Origin: CAZWBR01 sp964404205
Lineage (GTDB): Bacteria; Bacteroidota; Bacteroidia; Bacteroidales; Prolixibacteraceae
DNA length: 33,857 nt
Assembly (NCBI GenBank): GCA_964404205.1
Contig: CAYOJD010000017.1
Location: 1 to 33,857, forward strand
Reading direction: 5' to 3'
Shown here: positions 7,294 to 14,966 of the stretch, in pieces
How positions within the stretch are numbered: the first letter of the stretch is position 1
Layout of the letters: every line of letters begins with the position of its first letter
Program-made: the position numbers and the translations under genes
The notes under the pieces: generated by a model
Told to the model about the DNA's origin: nothing
What the model saw: only the letters and a program-made list of their open reading frames with translations
Databases searched by the model: none

Positions 7294-8337
7294 TCAGATT
7301 GTTGGCGCTGAAGTGCAGGATGATTCGCGGATAATCAGTTCGGTGGGCATCACTTTTGTTTCGAACGGGAAGTCGCTGTTTTGTGCTTCAATCCTCGAAA
7401 TGATACGAAGCGCGGCTTGTTGCCCCATTTGATAGCCGGGTTGTCTTACCGTGGATATAGAAGGGGTGACCAAAGCACTGAACGGTTCATCGCTGAACCC
7501 AACCAATGCCACATCGCCAGGCACCGAAATTTTGTTTTCCTTACAATAAAGCAATAGACTAAGCGCGGTGGTGTCGTTGCCACAAAAAACGGCATCGGGC
7601 GGTTCGTGCAGCGACATTAATTGTTTGAAAACTTTCACCCCGGCCTCAGGGGTGAGATTGGTTTCAACCAGATATTCCGGGTGCCCGGGTATTTCAAATT
7701 GTTTAAGGGCTTCGCGATAGCCGTTGCGGCGGTTGCTATAAATATTCAGTAGCGTGGGGCCGGCAATATGTGCAATCCTTTTGCGGCCCGATTCAATTAA
7801 GTGTTTGGTGATTCTGAACCCGGCTTCGAAATCGTCGATAACAATGATGTCACATTCGATGCCGGGCGAGAAACGGTCGAAAAAGAGCAGTGGGGTGTTG
7901 CTTTTGATGAATCGTTTGAAATGGGCATTATCGGTGGTCTGCATCGATATGGAAGTTATCAGCCCGTCGACACGTTTGTTTAGCAGGGCTTGAACACAGT
8001 CGACTTCGCGCTCAAAATTGTCGTGCGACTGCAAAATGATCACATTATATCCATGTTCCCAGGCAAAATCTTCAATTCCGCTAATGGCTGATGAAAAGAA
8101 GTGACGGTCGATACGGGGAACAATCAACCCGATGGTATTGGTTTTGCGGTTGCGCAGGTTCGAGGCAATTACATTGGGCTGATAACCCATTCCCATTGCT
8201 TTCTGCCTGACCAGTTGTCGGGTTTGCGGACTAATTCTGGGGTCATCGTTAAGCGCCCTCGAAACAGTCGATGCCGAAATGGAAAGTTCGCCGGCCAAAT
8301 CGTGTATGGTTATACCTCTTTTGGTGTTTTTTTTCAT
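7294..8337 (-). CDS. LacI-family transcriptional regulator of the kdu genes
   Basis: A 347-residue regulator. The HTH covers about residues 9-35 (ITIHDLAGELSISASTVSRALNDDPRIS), with the hinge helix region near YQPNVIASNLRNRKTNTIGLIVP (52-74). A periplasmic-binding-protein-type effector domain follows, with SNTPLLFFDR, RKRIAHIAGP, DAVFCGNDTTALSLL, and VALVGFSDEPFSALVTPSISTVRQP. It is divergent from kduI with a 163-base gap containing a perfect 16-bp palindrome of LacI-operator type, so it most likely represses or activates the kdu genes in response to a uronate intermediate. Length and motifs are complete. The effector cannot be read from sequence. Confidence 0.93.
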   Translation of the reverse strand: MKKNTKRGITIHDLAGELSISASTVSRALNDDPRISPQTRQLVRQKAMGMGYQPNVIASNLRNRKTNTIGLIVPRIDRHFFSSAISGIEDFAWEHGYNVIILQSHDNFEREVDCVQALLNKRVDGLITSISMQTTDNAHFKRFIKSNTPLLFFDRFSPGIECDIIVIDDFEAGFRITKHLIESGRKRIAHIAGPTLLNIYSNRRNGYREALKQFEIPGHPEYLVETNLTPEAGVKVFKQLMSLHEPPDAVFCGNDTTALSLLLYCKENKISVPGDVALVGFSDEPFSALVTPSISTVRQPGYQMGQQAALRIISRIEAQNSDFPFETKVMPTELIIRESSCTSAPTI

Positions 8338-8420
8338 AAGGGTATCGAAATAACGTAGCAGATACTACCTGATGCAAAGGTGTAAAAATTTGTCTAACAT
8401 AAGTGCAATTTAATATTTTT

Positions 8421-8436
8421 ATGCAATCGATTGCAT
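8421..8436. promoter_or_regulatory. Palindromic operator, probable LacI-family site
   Basis: ATGCAATCGATTGCAT is a perfect 16-bp palindrome with a central CG, the form expected for a LacI-family operator (core TGCAATCGATTGCA). It lies in the gap between the regulator and kduI, 64 bases upstream of the kduI start and 83 upstream of the regulator start. It could therefore control both directions. Confidence 0.75.
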
Positions 8437-8461
8437 TTTTATTTTTCAAAGATTACTTTTA
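8431..8461 (+). promoter_or_regulatory. Predicted kduI promoter overlapping the operator
   Basis: TTG at 8431-8433 lies inside the palindrome and is followed after 20 bases by TACTTTTA (8454-8461), a one-mismatch match to TAnnTTTG. Spacing fits Bacteroidota -33/-7 promoters. Occupation of the palindrome would then block polymerase, consistent with repression. Confidence 0.4.
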
Positions 8462-8500
8462 CAGCGAATCATTTGAATCATTCAAAATTAAATCTTCAAT

Positions 8501-9343
8501 ATGAGTACAATATACGAAGTCAGGTATGCTTCACATCCCGAGGATGCAAAAGCCTACGATACCGCACGGTTAAGGAAAGAATTTCTGATTGAAAAACTTT
8601 TTGAAACAGGTAAAATCTTGTTGACCTATTCGATGTACGACCGCTATATGGTTGGCGGTGCGGTTCCGGTTGACGGGGGATTGAAACTGGAAACGATTGA
8701 CCCGCTAAAAGCCGAATATTTTTGTGAACGGCGCGAAATGGGGATTATCAATGTTGGCTCAAGTGGAAGAATAATTGTTGACGGTACGAATTATCCGTTG
8801 GGATTTAAGGAGGCACTATACATTGGCCGCGGAAGCCGCGAAGTGGTTTTTGAATCGGATAAGGTTGGGCAACCTGCCCGGTTTTATATCAACTCGGCTC
8901 CGGCACACAAGGAATATCCAACGACGAAAGTCACACTGGCCGATGCCGATGTTGCCGTAATGGGGAGCCTTGAAGGTTCGAACCACCGTCAGATTAATAA
9001 ATTACTGGTCAATACCGTCGTTCCGACTTGCCAGTTGCAGATGGGCATGACTGAGCTGAAGCCCGGAAGTGTATGGAATACAATGCCTGCGCATACCCAT
9101 AGCCGCCGAATGGAAGCTTATTTCTATTTCGAAGTGCCTAACGGGCAGGCCGTATGTCATTTTATGGGCGATCCACGTGAAACCCGGCATATCTGGATGC
9201 AAAACGAACAGGCTGTTCTGTCGCCATCGTGGTCTATACACTCGGCAGCAGGTACCAGCAACTATACTTTTATCTGGGGTATGGCGGGCGAAAACCTCAA
9301 CTATGGCGATATGGATGTGGTCCAGCCCAACGAAATGCGCTAA
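8501..9343 (+). CDS. kduI: 5-dehydro-4-deoxy-D-glucuronate isomerase
   Basis: A 280-residue cupin enzyme that isomerises 5-keto-4-deoxyuronate (DKI), released from unsaturated uronides made by polysaccharide lyases, to 2,5-diketo-3-deoxygluconate. The zinc ligands are all present: PAHTHSRRMEAYFYF gives His198, His200 and Glu205, and WSIHSAAG gives His247. These match the E. coli enzyme with a shift of two residues. Other signatures are REMGIINVG (78-86), REVVF (113-117) and YTFIWGMAGEN near the end. It is the first gene of a plus-strand operon with the kduD-like gene 39 bases on. It points to pectin or another uronic-acid polymer as the substrate of the locus. Confidence 0.97.
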   Translation: MSTIYEVRYASHPEDAKAYDTARLRKEFLIEKLFETGKILLTYSMYDRYMVGGAVPVDGGLKLETIDPLKAEYFCERREMGIINVGSSGRIIVDGTNYPLGFKEALYIGRGSREVVFESDKVGQPARFYINSAPAHKEYPTTKVTLADADVAVMGSLEGSNHRQINKLLVNTVVPTCQLQMGMTELKPGSVWNTMPAHTHSRRMEAYFYFEVPNGQAVCHFMGDPRETRHIWMQNEQAVLSPSWSIHSAAGTSNYTFIWGMAGENLNYGDMDVVQPNEMR

Positions 9344-9382
9344 ACACAATAGTAACTGAGAATTTTAAAATAGTAAACCTGA

Positions 9383-10186
9383 ATGATGATGAACTTATTT
9401 GATTTGAAAGGGAAAGTGGCCCTAATCACCGGAGGGACTCACGGTATTGGGATGGCCATTGCCAAAGGGCTGGCAGCAGCCGGTGCCAAAATATGTGTAA
9501 ACGATATTTTTGCAGAAAGGTTGGCTGCCTGCAAAGAGGAGTATGCCAAAGCCGGCATCGATGTTTTCACGGTCGTGTTCGATGTGACCAAAGAAGAGGA
9601 TGTTGACCGGGGCATTTCGACTATCGAAAAAGAGGTGGGGCCGGTCGATATTCTGGTGAACAACGCCGGGATAATCAAACGCATCCCCATTTTAGATATG
9701 CCCATTGACGATTTTCGCCAGGTTATCGAAATAGATCTGGTTGCACCGTTGATTGTGGCCAAACGTGTGGTTCCGGCCATGATTAAAAATGGCGGCGGAA
9801 AAATTATCAATATGTGTTCGATGATGAGCATCTATGGCCGTAATTCGGTTTCGGCTTATGCTGCAGCCAAAGGCGGGCTGAAGTTGTTGACTGCCAATAT
9901 GTGTTGCGAGTGGGCCAAATACAATATCCAGATCAATGGAATCGGGCCGGGCTATATTGCCACTTCGCAAACCGAAGCCATCAGGGTGAATGGCCATCCG
10001 TTCAATAATCTGGTGATGACCCGTACGCCTGCCGGACGCTGGGGCGACCCGGAAGATTTGGCTGGGGCCGCCATTTTCTTGTCGTCGCAAGCCAGCAATT
10101 ATGTCAACGGGCATATTCTTTTTGTCGATGGCGGTATTTTGGCCAACTTCGGCTATGTTGAAGGCGAAAATGTTCTTCCAGAATGA
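9383..10186 (+). CDS. kduD: SDR dehydrogenase, KduD/IdnO-like
   Basis: A 267-residue classical short-chain dehydrogenase. The NAD(P)-binding motif TGGTHGIGMA lies near residues 17-26, NNAGI near 93-97, and the catalytic YAAAKGG (Tyr-x-x-x-Lys) near 156-162. The C-terminal RWGDPEDLAGAAIFLSSQAS and NGHILFVDGG are typical. Beside kduI it most likely reduces 2,5-diketo-3-deoxygluconate to 2-keto-3-deoxygluconate. The sequence also resembles gluconate 5-dehydrogenase (IdnO), particularly in the C-terminal third, so the symbol rests partly on context. ATG triplets at 9383, 9386 and 9389 are equivalent candidate starts. The stop overlaps the next ATG as ATGA, so translation is coupled to the DUF4861 gene. 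Confidence 0.82.
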   Translation: MMMNLFDLKGKVALITGGTHGIGMAIAKGLAAAGAKICVNDIFAERLAACKEEYAKAGIDVFTVVFDVTKEEDVDRGISTIEKEVGPVDILVNNAGIIKRIPILDMPIDDFRQVIEIDLVAPLIVAKRVVPAMIKNGGGKIINMCSMMSIYGRNSVSAYAAAKGGLKLLTANMCCEWAKYNIQINGIGPGYIATSQTEAIRVNGHPFNNLVMTRTPAGRWGDPEDLAGAAIFLSSQASNYVNGHILFVDGGILANFGYVEGENVLPE

Positions 10187-11454
10187 AAAATATCATCATC
10201 GCTGGTGCCATCGCACTCGTTGGAATGAGTGGCTGCACCTCCAAAAACCAACTGGTAGTGACCAATCCGCTTGCTATTGACCGTGCAGATGAGACCCTCG
10301 TTATCAGTCGGGCTGATATGGAAGCCAAATTTGGGGCTACTCCCGATGGTTTGGTTCCTGTGTTGAAATTAAACGGAGTGGCAATTCCGTCGCAGGCCGA
10401 CGATATGGATAAGAATGGCCAATGGGATGAACTGGCTTTTTGCCTGAATTTCAAAGCCTCGGAAACGGTGATCCTGGAGGTGGAGAATGTTCCTGCTGAG
10501 CAATATCCCCAATTCGAGAAACGAACCAACCTCAGGCTGGGCATTGCGCAGCCCGATCACTCGTACCTCGAAGTTGATCAGTACTTTGCCCCATCTTGTA
10601 CCGACAGTTTTAAAATTATCGCTCAGGGCGAAAGCGTAAGCTGGGAAAACGATAAAATGGGTTTTCGCAACTATTTCGATTGCCGCAATGTAAAAGACCT
10701 TTTCGGTAAACTGAAACCCGGTTTCATTATCGACAAAATTCATACGCCTGAGATTCCCGATTATCATACTTTATCAGATTGGGGAATGGATGTTTTGCAC
10801 TGCGGTAGTTCAACCGGCTCGGGCGGTTTGGCTTTGATCGAAAACGATTCGCTTTACCGCTTAGGTTCAACCGACATTTTCGAATACCAAAAGGTAGTTG
10901 AAGGCCCTGTCCGCTCGGTTTTCGACCTGAAATATTCAGGCTGGCATGTGGCGGGCCAGAACCTTACGGCCGTTGAGCGAATTGCCATTTATCCCGGGAA
11001 ATATTGGTTTCAATCGGATGTGACCGTTTCGGGTTTTACCGGCCAGAAGCAAATTGTGACCGGTATAGTGACCAGTCAGTTAAAAAATGAACCGTTCGAT
11101 TTCGATGCGAATAGTGCCTATCGCTCCATTGCCACGCTCGATAAGCAATCGCTGAACAACGACGAGTTAGGGATGGCTGTTTTGATGAAAAAGGATGAAG
11201 TGACCAAAGTGGCACGCGCTACCGATATCGATTTTTTTAGCTTGGGTTACAAAACAGTCGAGGAGAAAAAGTTCAGCATTGTGATTTCGCAAATGTACTA
11301 CGCAGCTCAAGGGATTCAGGCTGATAAGCCGGCGCGGCATTATTTCTTTGCTGTGTGGGGGCTCGAAAATGAGAAGTGGAAAAGTATGGATAACTTTAAG
11401 GCTTATATAGCTTCGGAAGCTGAAATGCTCAGTAATCCAATCCGGATCGAATAG
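10183..11454 (+). CDS. DUF4861-family lipoprotein
   Basis: A 423-residue exported protein with a lipoprotein signal (MKNIIIAGAIALVGMSGC, acceptor Cys18), so it is anchored in the envelope. The rest is beta-rich with LEVENVPAEQYP, RTNLRLGIAQPDHSYLEVDQY, FRNYFDCRNVKDLFGKL (about 166-182) and HYFFAVWGLEN near the C-terminus. This matches the DUF4861 family, which is frequent in Bacteroidota pectin and uronate loci but has no settled activity. It is co-translated with the kduD-like gene, which suggests action on an uronate-containing sugar before or after uptake. A galactose-mutarotase-like beta-sandwich is conceivable, but I cannot confirm it from sequence. Confidence 0.78.
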   Translation: MKNIIIAGAIALVGMSGCTSKNQLVVTNPLAIDRADETLVISRADMEAKFGATPDGLVPVLKLNGVAIPSQADDMDKNGQWDELAFCLNFKASETVILEVENVPAEQYPQFEKRTNLRLGIAQPDHSYLEVDQYFAPSCTDSFKIIAQGESVSWENDKMGFRNYFDCRNVKDLFGKLKPGFIIDKIHTPEIPDYHTLSDWGMDVLHCGSSTGSGGLALIENDSLYRLGSTDIFEYQKVVEGPVRSVFDLKYSGWHVAGQNLTAVERIAIYPGKYWFQSDVTVSGFTGQKQIVTGIVTSQLKNEPFDFDANSAYRSIATLDKQSLNNDELGMAVLMKKDEVTKVARATDIDFFSLGYKTVEEKKFSIVISQMYYAAQGIQADKPARHYFFAVWGLENEKWKSMDNFKAYIASEAEMLSNPIRIE

Positions 11455-11478
11455 CATAAATTACGTTGCATTATATTG

Positions 11479-11517
11479 ATGGGATAGAAGACCGGAACGA
11501 TTGGTTTTTTATCCCAT
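11479..11517 (+). terminator. Hairpin after the kdu operon, possible terminator
   Basis: ATGGGATAGAAGACC (11479-11493) pairs with GGTTTTTTATCCCAT (11503-11517) over 15 positions, two of them G-U, with a 9-base loop. A weak T-rich stretch (TTGTTTTA) follows. A second inverted repeat, ACCTGT (11525-11530) with ACAGGT (11547-11552), is followed by TCGTTTTT. Together they probably end the kdu transcript. Confidence 0.5.
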
Positions 11518-11637
11518 TTGTTTTACCTGTCGGGCAATGTTTTAAAACAGGTTCGTTTTTCCCGTTTGCGGTAACGGAAGCTCAAAATAATCGTTAATTT
11601 GGTTCCCTGAATTTGTATCCCAAACAAACTACTGACT

Positions 11638-13008
11638 ATGAAACGAATTTACTTGTTCACATTCGCAACTTTTTTCTGTTTTACTCTGGCTGCTCAAGAT
11701 GGCGAGTGGAGCAATCTGTTCAATGGAAAAAACCTTAAAGGCTGGACGAAACTGAACGGAACGGCCGAGTACAAAATCGAGAATGGCGAGATTGTTGGCA
11801 TCAGTGCCGCAGGAACACCGAATACTTTTTTGGCCACAGAAAAGAATTACGGAAATTTTATTCTCGAATATGAGATGAAAATGGACGAAGGGCTCAATTC
11901 CGGCGTTCAGATCCGGAGCCTCAGTAAAGCTGATGTGATGAATGGACGTGTTCATGGCTGTCAGATTGAATGCGACGACTCCGAGAGAGCTTGGTCGGGA
12001 GGTATTTACGACGAAGCCCGCCGCGGCTGGCTTTACCCGATGGAATACAACCAGACTGCTAAAAAGGCATTTAAAAAAGGAGCGTGGAACAGTTATCGGG
12101 TTGAGGCAATTGGATCAAACATCAAAACATGGTTGAATGGAATGCCGTGTGCCAATCTGTTCGACGAACTTACCCCCGAAGGATTTATTGCTTTACAGGT
12201 ACACAGCATTGGCGATAATGCTGCTTTGGCCGGAAAGAGCATTCGCTGGCGGAATATTCGCATCAAAACTGCAGACCTCGCAGCCGAAAGCAAACCGATG
12301 CCTTCCGATGTTGTGCAAGTTAGTTATTTGAACAATCAATTAACCGAACGAGAGCAAGCCGATGGGTGGAAATTATTATGGGACGGGAAAACAGCAGCCG
12401 GATGGCGGAGCATTAGCCAAAAGGGATTTCCTGAAAAAGGGTGGACCATGGAAAATGGCGAACTGATTGTTAACAAAGCCGGTAATAAAGGCGGAGGCGA
12501 TATTGCCACAACCCTTCCGTACAAAAACTTTATTTTGGAGGTCGACTTTTACTATACCCCAGGTGCCAACAGCGGGATTAAATATTTTATTCAGGAACAG
12601 CCTGACGGAACAATTCTGAACGTGGGTTGCGAATATCAGGTGCTTGATGATGAGAAGCATCCCGATGCCAAAATGGGAGTCAACGGTAACCGAACCATTT
12701 CGTCGTTGTACGATTTAATTGCAGGAAATGCTCAGATTTTTGATCAGTCACAAACTCCCAAACGAAACAATGGTGCCAACCAGTGGAACCGTGCCCGGAT
12801 TGAAGTGCGCGGAAACCATGTGGTACATTTCCTGAATGGCATTAAAACGGTTGAGTATATCCGTGGCACACAAATGTGGAAAGCGCTGGTGGCCTATAGC
12901 AAATTTGCCAAATTCACTGGCTTTGGCGAGTACGAAACGGGCCATATCCTGCTTCAGGATCATCAGGACGAAGTACATTATCGCAATTTGAAAATCAGAG
13001 AATTATAA
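11638..13008 (+). CDS. Tandem DUF1080 (3-keto-disaccharide hydrolase-type) secreted protein
   Basis: A 456-residue protein with an N-terminal signal peptide (MKRIYLFTFATFFCFTLAAQ) and no lipobox, so it is periplasmic or secreted. Two DUF1080/LamG-like jelly-roll domains follow in tandem. The first runs about 20-208 (WSNLFNGKNLKGWTKLNG, then NSGVQIRS, then NGRVHGCQIECDD). The second runs about 238-456 (WKLLWDGKTAAGWRS, then NSGIKYFI, then GCEYQVLDDEKHPDA). Members of this family cleave glycosides whose sugar has been oxidised to a 3-keto form by Gfo/Idh/MocA oxidoreductases, and two such oxidoreductases are encoded about 9 and 11 kb downstream. It is preceded by hairpins that separate it from the kdu operon and is followed by a terminator. 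Confidence 0.88.
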   Translation: MKRIYLFTFATFFCFTLAAQDGEWSNLFNGKNLKGWTKLNGTAEYKIENGEIVGISAAGTPNTFLATEKNYGNFILEYEMKMDEGLNSGVQIRSLSKADVMNGRVHGCQIECDDSERAWSGGIYDEARRGWLYPMEYNQTAKKAFKKGAWNSYRVEAIGSNIKTWLNGMPCANLFDELTPEGFIALQVHSIGDNAALAGKSIRWRNIRIKTADLAAESKPMPSDVVQVSYLNNQLTEREQADGWKLLWDGKTAAGWRSISQKGFPEKGWTMENGELIVNKAGNKGGGDIATTLPYKNFILEVDFYYTPGANSGIKYFIQEQPDGTILNVGCEYQVLDDEKHPDAKMGVNGNRTISSLYDLIAGNAQIFDQSQTPKRNNGANQWNRARIEVRGNHVVHFLNGIKTVEYIRGTQMWKALVAYSKFAKFTGFGEYETGHILLQDHQDEVHYRNLKIREL

Positions 13009-13071
13009 ACAGAAAGAGATGCCTGTTACGGGTGAGGGCATTGCGCTGTAAATCGTAGCAAAAGATACCGG

Positions 13072-13112
13072 AAAGGTTGTTCGAATGATTATATTTGAAC
13101 AACCTTTTTTTT
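13072..13112 (+). terminator. Rho-independent terminator after the DUF1080 gene
   Basis: AAAGGTTGTTC (13072-13082) pairs perfectly with GAACAACCTTT (13097-13107). Three further pairs extend into the loop, and a run of eight T follows (13105-13112). The T-run touches the ogt start codon. Confidence 0.85.
13090..13097 (+). promoter_or_regulatory. Predicted -7 element of ogt inside the terminator loop
   Basis: TATATTTG is an exact TAnnTTTG match lying in the loop of the preceding terminator. A transcript would start near 13104, leaving only about 10 bases before the ogt ATG. No convincing -33 element is seen. Confidence 0.4.
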
Positions 13113-13113
13113 G

Positions 13114-13599
13114 ATGATGGAAACTTATCGCAAATATTGTTATTCTCCCGTCGGGAGACTGTTGCTCGAAGCGGATGACTTGGCTTTAACCTCCATTATC
13201 TTCGACGAGGGAAGTCTGGCCGGTGAGACTGCTACAGCATCTTCGGTGCTGATTGATACATTGAAACAACTAAATGAATATTTCGACGGAAAACGGAAGC
13301 AATTTGATTTACCGCTTGCACCCGAGGGGACTGATTTTCAGCAGCAAGTGTGGAGATTGGTGTCGGGAGTAGCTTTCGGAGAGACCAAAAGTTACGGTGA
13401 ACTGGCGCATCAACTGGGATCGCCCGATTATTCGCGGGCTGTAGGGCTGGCCAATGGCCGCAATCCCATTCCCATCATCATTCCATGTCACCGAATTATT
13501 GGCGCCAATGGCCAGTTGACTGGTTATGCCGGTGGCCTTGAACGAAAAAAATGGCTTTTGCTTCACGAGCAGCGCCTTTCAGGATTGAGCCTTTTCTAA
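13114..13599 (+). CDS. ogt: Methylated-DNA--protein-cysteine methyltransferase
   Basis: A 161-residue DNA-repair protein that removes alkyl groups from O6-alkylguanine onto its own cysteine. The methyl-acceptor site PCHRIIG is at 124-130 (Cys125). The DNA-binding helix region FQQQVWRLVSGVAFGETKSYGELA is at about 75-98, the Asn-containing hinge AVGLANGRNP is at about 109-118, and GYAGGLERKKWLL closes the domain. I start it at the ATG at 13114, since the frame upstream offers only a TTG in the terminator T-run. It ends convergently with the AraC gene, the two stops overlapping. It has no evident link to polysaccharide use and looks like a housekeeping passenger in the locus. Confidence 0.95.
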   Translation: MMETYRKYCYSPVGRLLLEADDLALTSIIFDEGSLAGETATASSVLIDTLKQLNEYFDGKRKQFDLPLAPEGTDFQQQVWRLVSGVAFGETKSYGELAHQLGSPDYSRAVGLANGRNPIPIIIPCHRIIGANGQLTGYAGGLERKKWLLLHEQRLSGLSLF

Positions 13600-14492
13600 T
13601 TCGTAGCGGTTGTTGGTTCGGGTCTTTTTTTTGCAAATTCGCGATATTCCGATGGCGATTTCCCTATTTTAGCCTTGAATTGCCGGTTGAAGTTGGAAAG
13701 ATTATTGAATCCGGCTTCATAGCAAATAAAGGCAATGGTTTGATTTCCATGGCGAAGTAGTTTGCATGCATAGCTGATTCTTAGTTCGTTAATAAATTCG
13801 GCATAGGTTTTTCCTGCTTTGTTGTGAAAGTAACGACAGAAGGCCGTTGGGTTCATTCCTGCCACTGAAGCCACTTCCTGTAAAGATATTTTACGGTTAT
13901 AGTTCATGGTCGAGAATTCGTAAATCTTGACCATCCGATCTTCGCCATGATAATTCATTGAGTTGGAATAGCCGGCTGTTGCAATGGTGCTGAAGTCGCT
14001 TTTCCCCAGATAATTCAATAATTCGAGTAACATCTGGTAGCGTTTCAACCCCTTCTCTGAAATCATTTTCTCAAGCATTTCGAGAACCATCTTTTGGGTC
14101 TCCGGCGGAAACGAGAGCCCTCTCGAAGAGTTCTGGAGCAGTCGCCGGATGGCCGAGAATTCGGGCCGCAATAACTGGTTGTCCGAAAAATAGTCGTAGG
14201 GAAATTGCAAAACGTAGGCATTAACAATCAAATCCGGGTTTCCCGAATAGTAGGGCAAGTCGTTATGAAAAAAGTGAGGCAATGTGCTTCCCAGAAACGC
14301 AAAATCGCCCGGAACGAAATTTTGTACGACATCGCCAACAAAAAATTTGCCCGTACTGCGGACAATATAAACCATTTCGTATTCGTTGTGAAAATGCCAG
14401 GGTACCGAAAAGTGGGCAAAATTATTGTATCTCAGTATGAATGAGTTTTCGGCCGGATAGTTGATTACTTCTTTGAATGGTTTCATCAGCAT
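13596..14492 (-). CDS. AraC-family transcriptional regulator
   Basis: A 298-residue regulator with an N-terminal cupin-type sensing domain (about 1-150: FSVPWHFHNEYEMVYIV, GKFFVGD, FVPGDFAFLGSTLPHFFHND) and a C-terminal double HTH (about 200-290: KISLQEVASVAGMNPTAFCRYFHNKAGKTYAEFINELRI, then AGFNNLSNFNRQFKAKIGKSPSEYR). The HFHNEYE cupin motif suggests it binds a small sugar. It diverges from susC across a 474-base gap and probably controls the susC-susD pair, perhaps the downstream oxidoreductase operon too. ATG at 14492 is preferred over the in-frame TTG just upstream, and ATG at 14486 is also possible. A partial copy of the kdu operator lies 17 bases upstream. Confidence 0.9.
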   Translation of the reverse strand: MLMKPFKEVINYPAENSFILRYNNFAHFSVPWHFHNEYEMVYIVRSTGKFFVGDVVQNFVPGDFAFLGSTLPHFFHNDLPYYSGNPDLIVNAYVLQFPYDYFSDNQLLRPEFSAIRRLLQNSSRGLSFPPETQKMVLEMLEKMISEKGLKRYQMLLELLNYLGKSDFSTIATAGYSNSMNYHGEDRMVKIYEFSTMNYNRKISLQEVASVAGMNPTAFCRYFHNKAGKTYAEFINELRISYACKLLRHGNQTIAFICYEAGFNNLSNFNRQFKAKIGKSPSEYREFAKKRPEPTTATN

Positions 14493-14966
14493 CAATAAAT
14501 AAGGTTAGTGCAATCGATTTTTAGATGCAAATATAATACAGTTATTTGCAAAAAAAGTATTTAGTAGCGAAATGATTATCATCTACTTTTAGATACTTTA
14601 TTGTCGCCCGGTAGGTTGTTTTTTTTTGAAGTGTTGCGGGCGATGTTTGGCAGAGATTTCTGCATGGATAACTAACTAATGCTGCTATGAAAACAATGTA
14701 CTCCGTCATCAAAATCATTTTTACGGATTAATTGGGTTTCGCGTACTTGATGATTTTCACCTGTGCACCCGGATTGGTTTTTGCACGGATGGAGCGATCA
14801 TCCTATTGTTGCTATTTGTTTGAGGAACTGAAAGAGTCATCGATATATTAACCATCAAAACTATTGCCAATGGATTGAAATTCAGTGTTTATATTTCCGA
14901 AGATTCCCATTCGGGACGAACTTGTTAGCGATAAATCTTACGAACAACCAAATTCAAAAAATCACT
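14493..14966. promoter_or_regulatory. 474-base divergent gap between araC-type gene and susC
   Basis: No gene is convincing. The minus strand has TATATTTG (14535-14528), an exact -7 match for the AraC gene. TGCAATCGATTT (14509-14520) shares the first 11 bases of the kdu operator core and sits at the predicted transcript start. An inverted repeat TCGCCCG (14604-14610) / CGGGCGA (14637-14643) encloses a run of nine T. A 14-codon frame starts at ATG 14687 and stops at 14729-14731. A weak -7 match on the plus strand, TATATTTC (14890-14897), could serve susC. Confidence 0.45.

Noticed and set aside
14687..14731. 14-codon frame as a real gene
   Set aside because: Too short to support without conservation or expression data; kept only as a finding.
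14922..14966. Longer start for the first susC
   Set aside because: The added 15 residues are polar and precede a normal signal peptide beginning MKKREYY at 14967.
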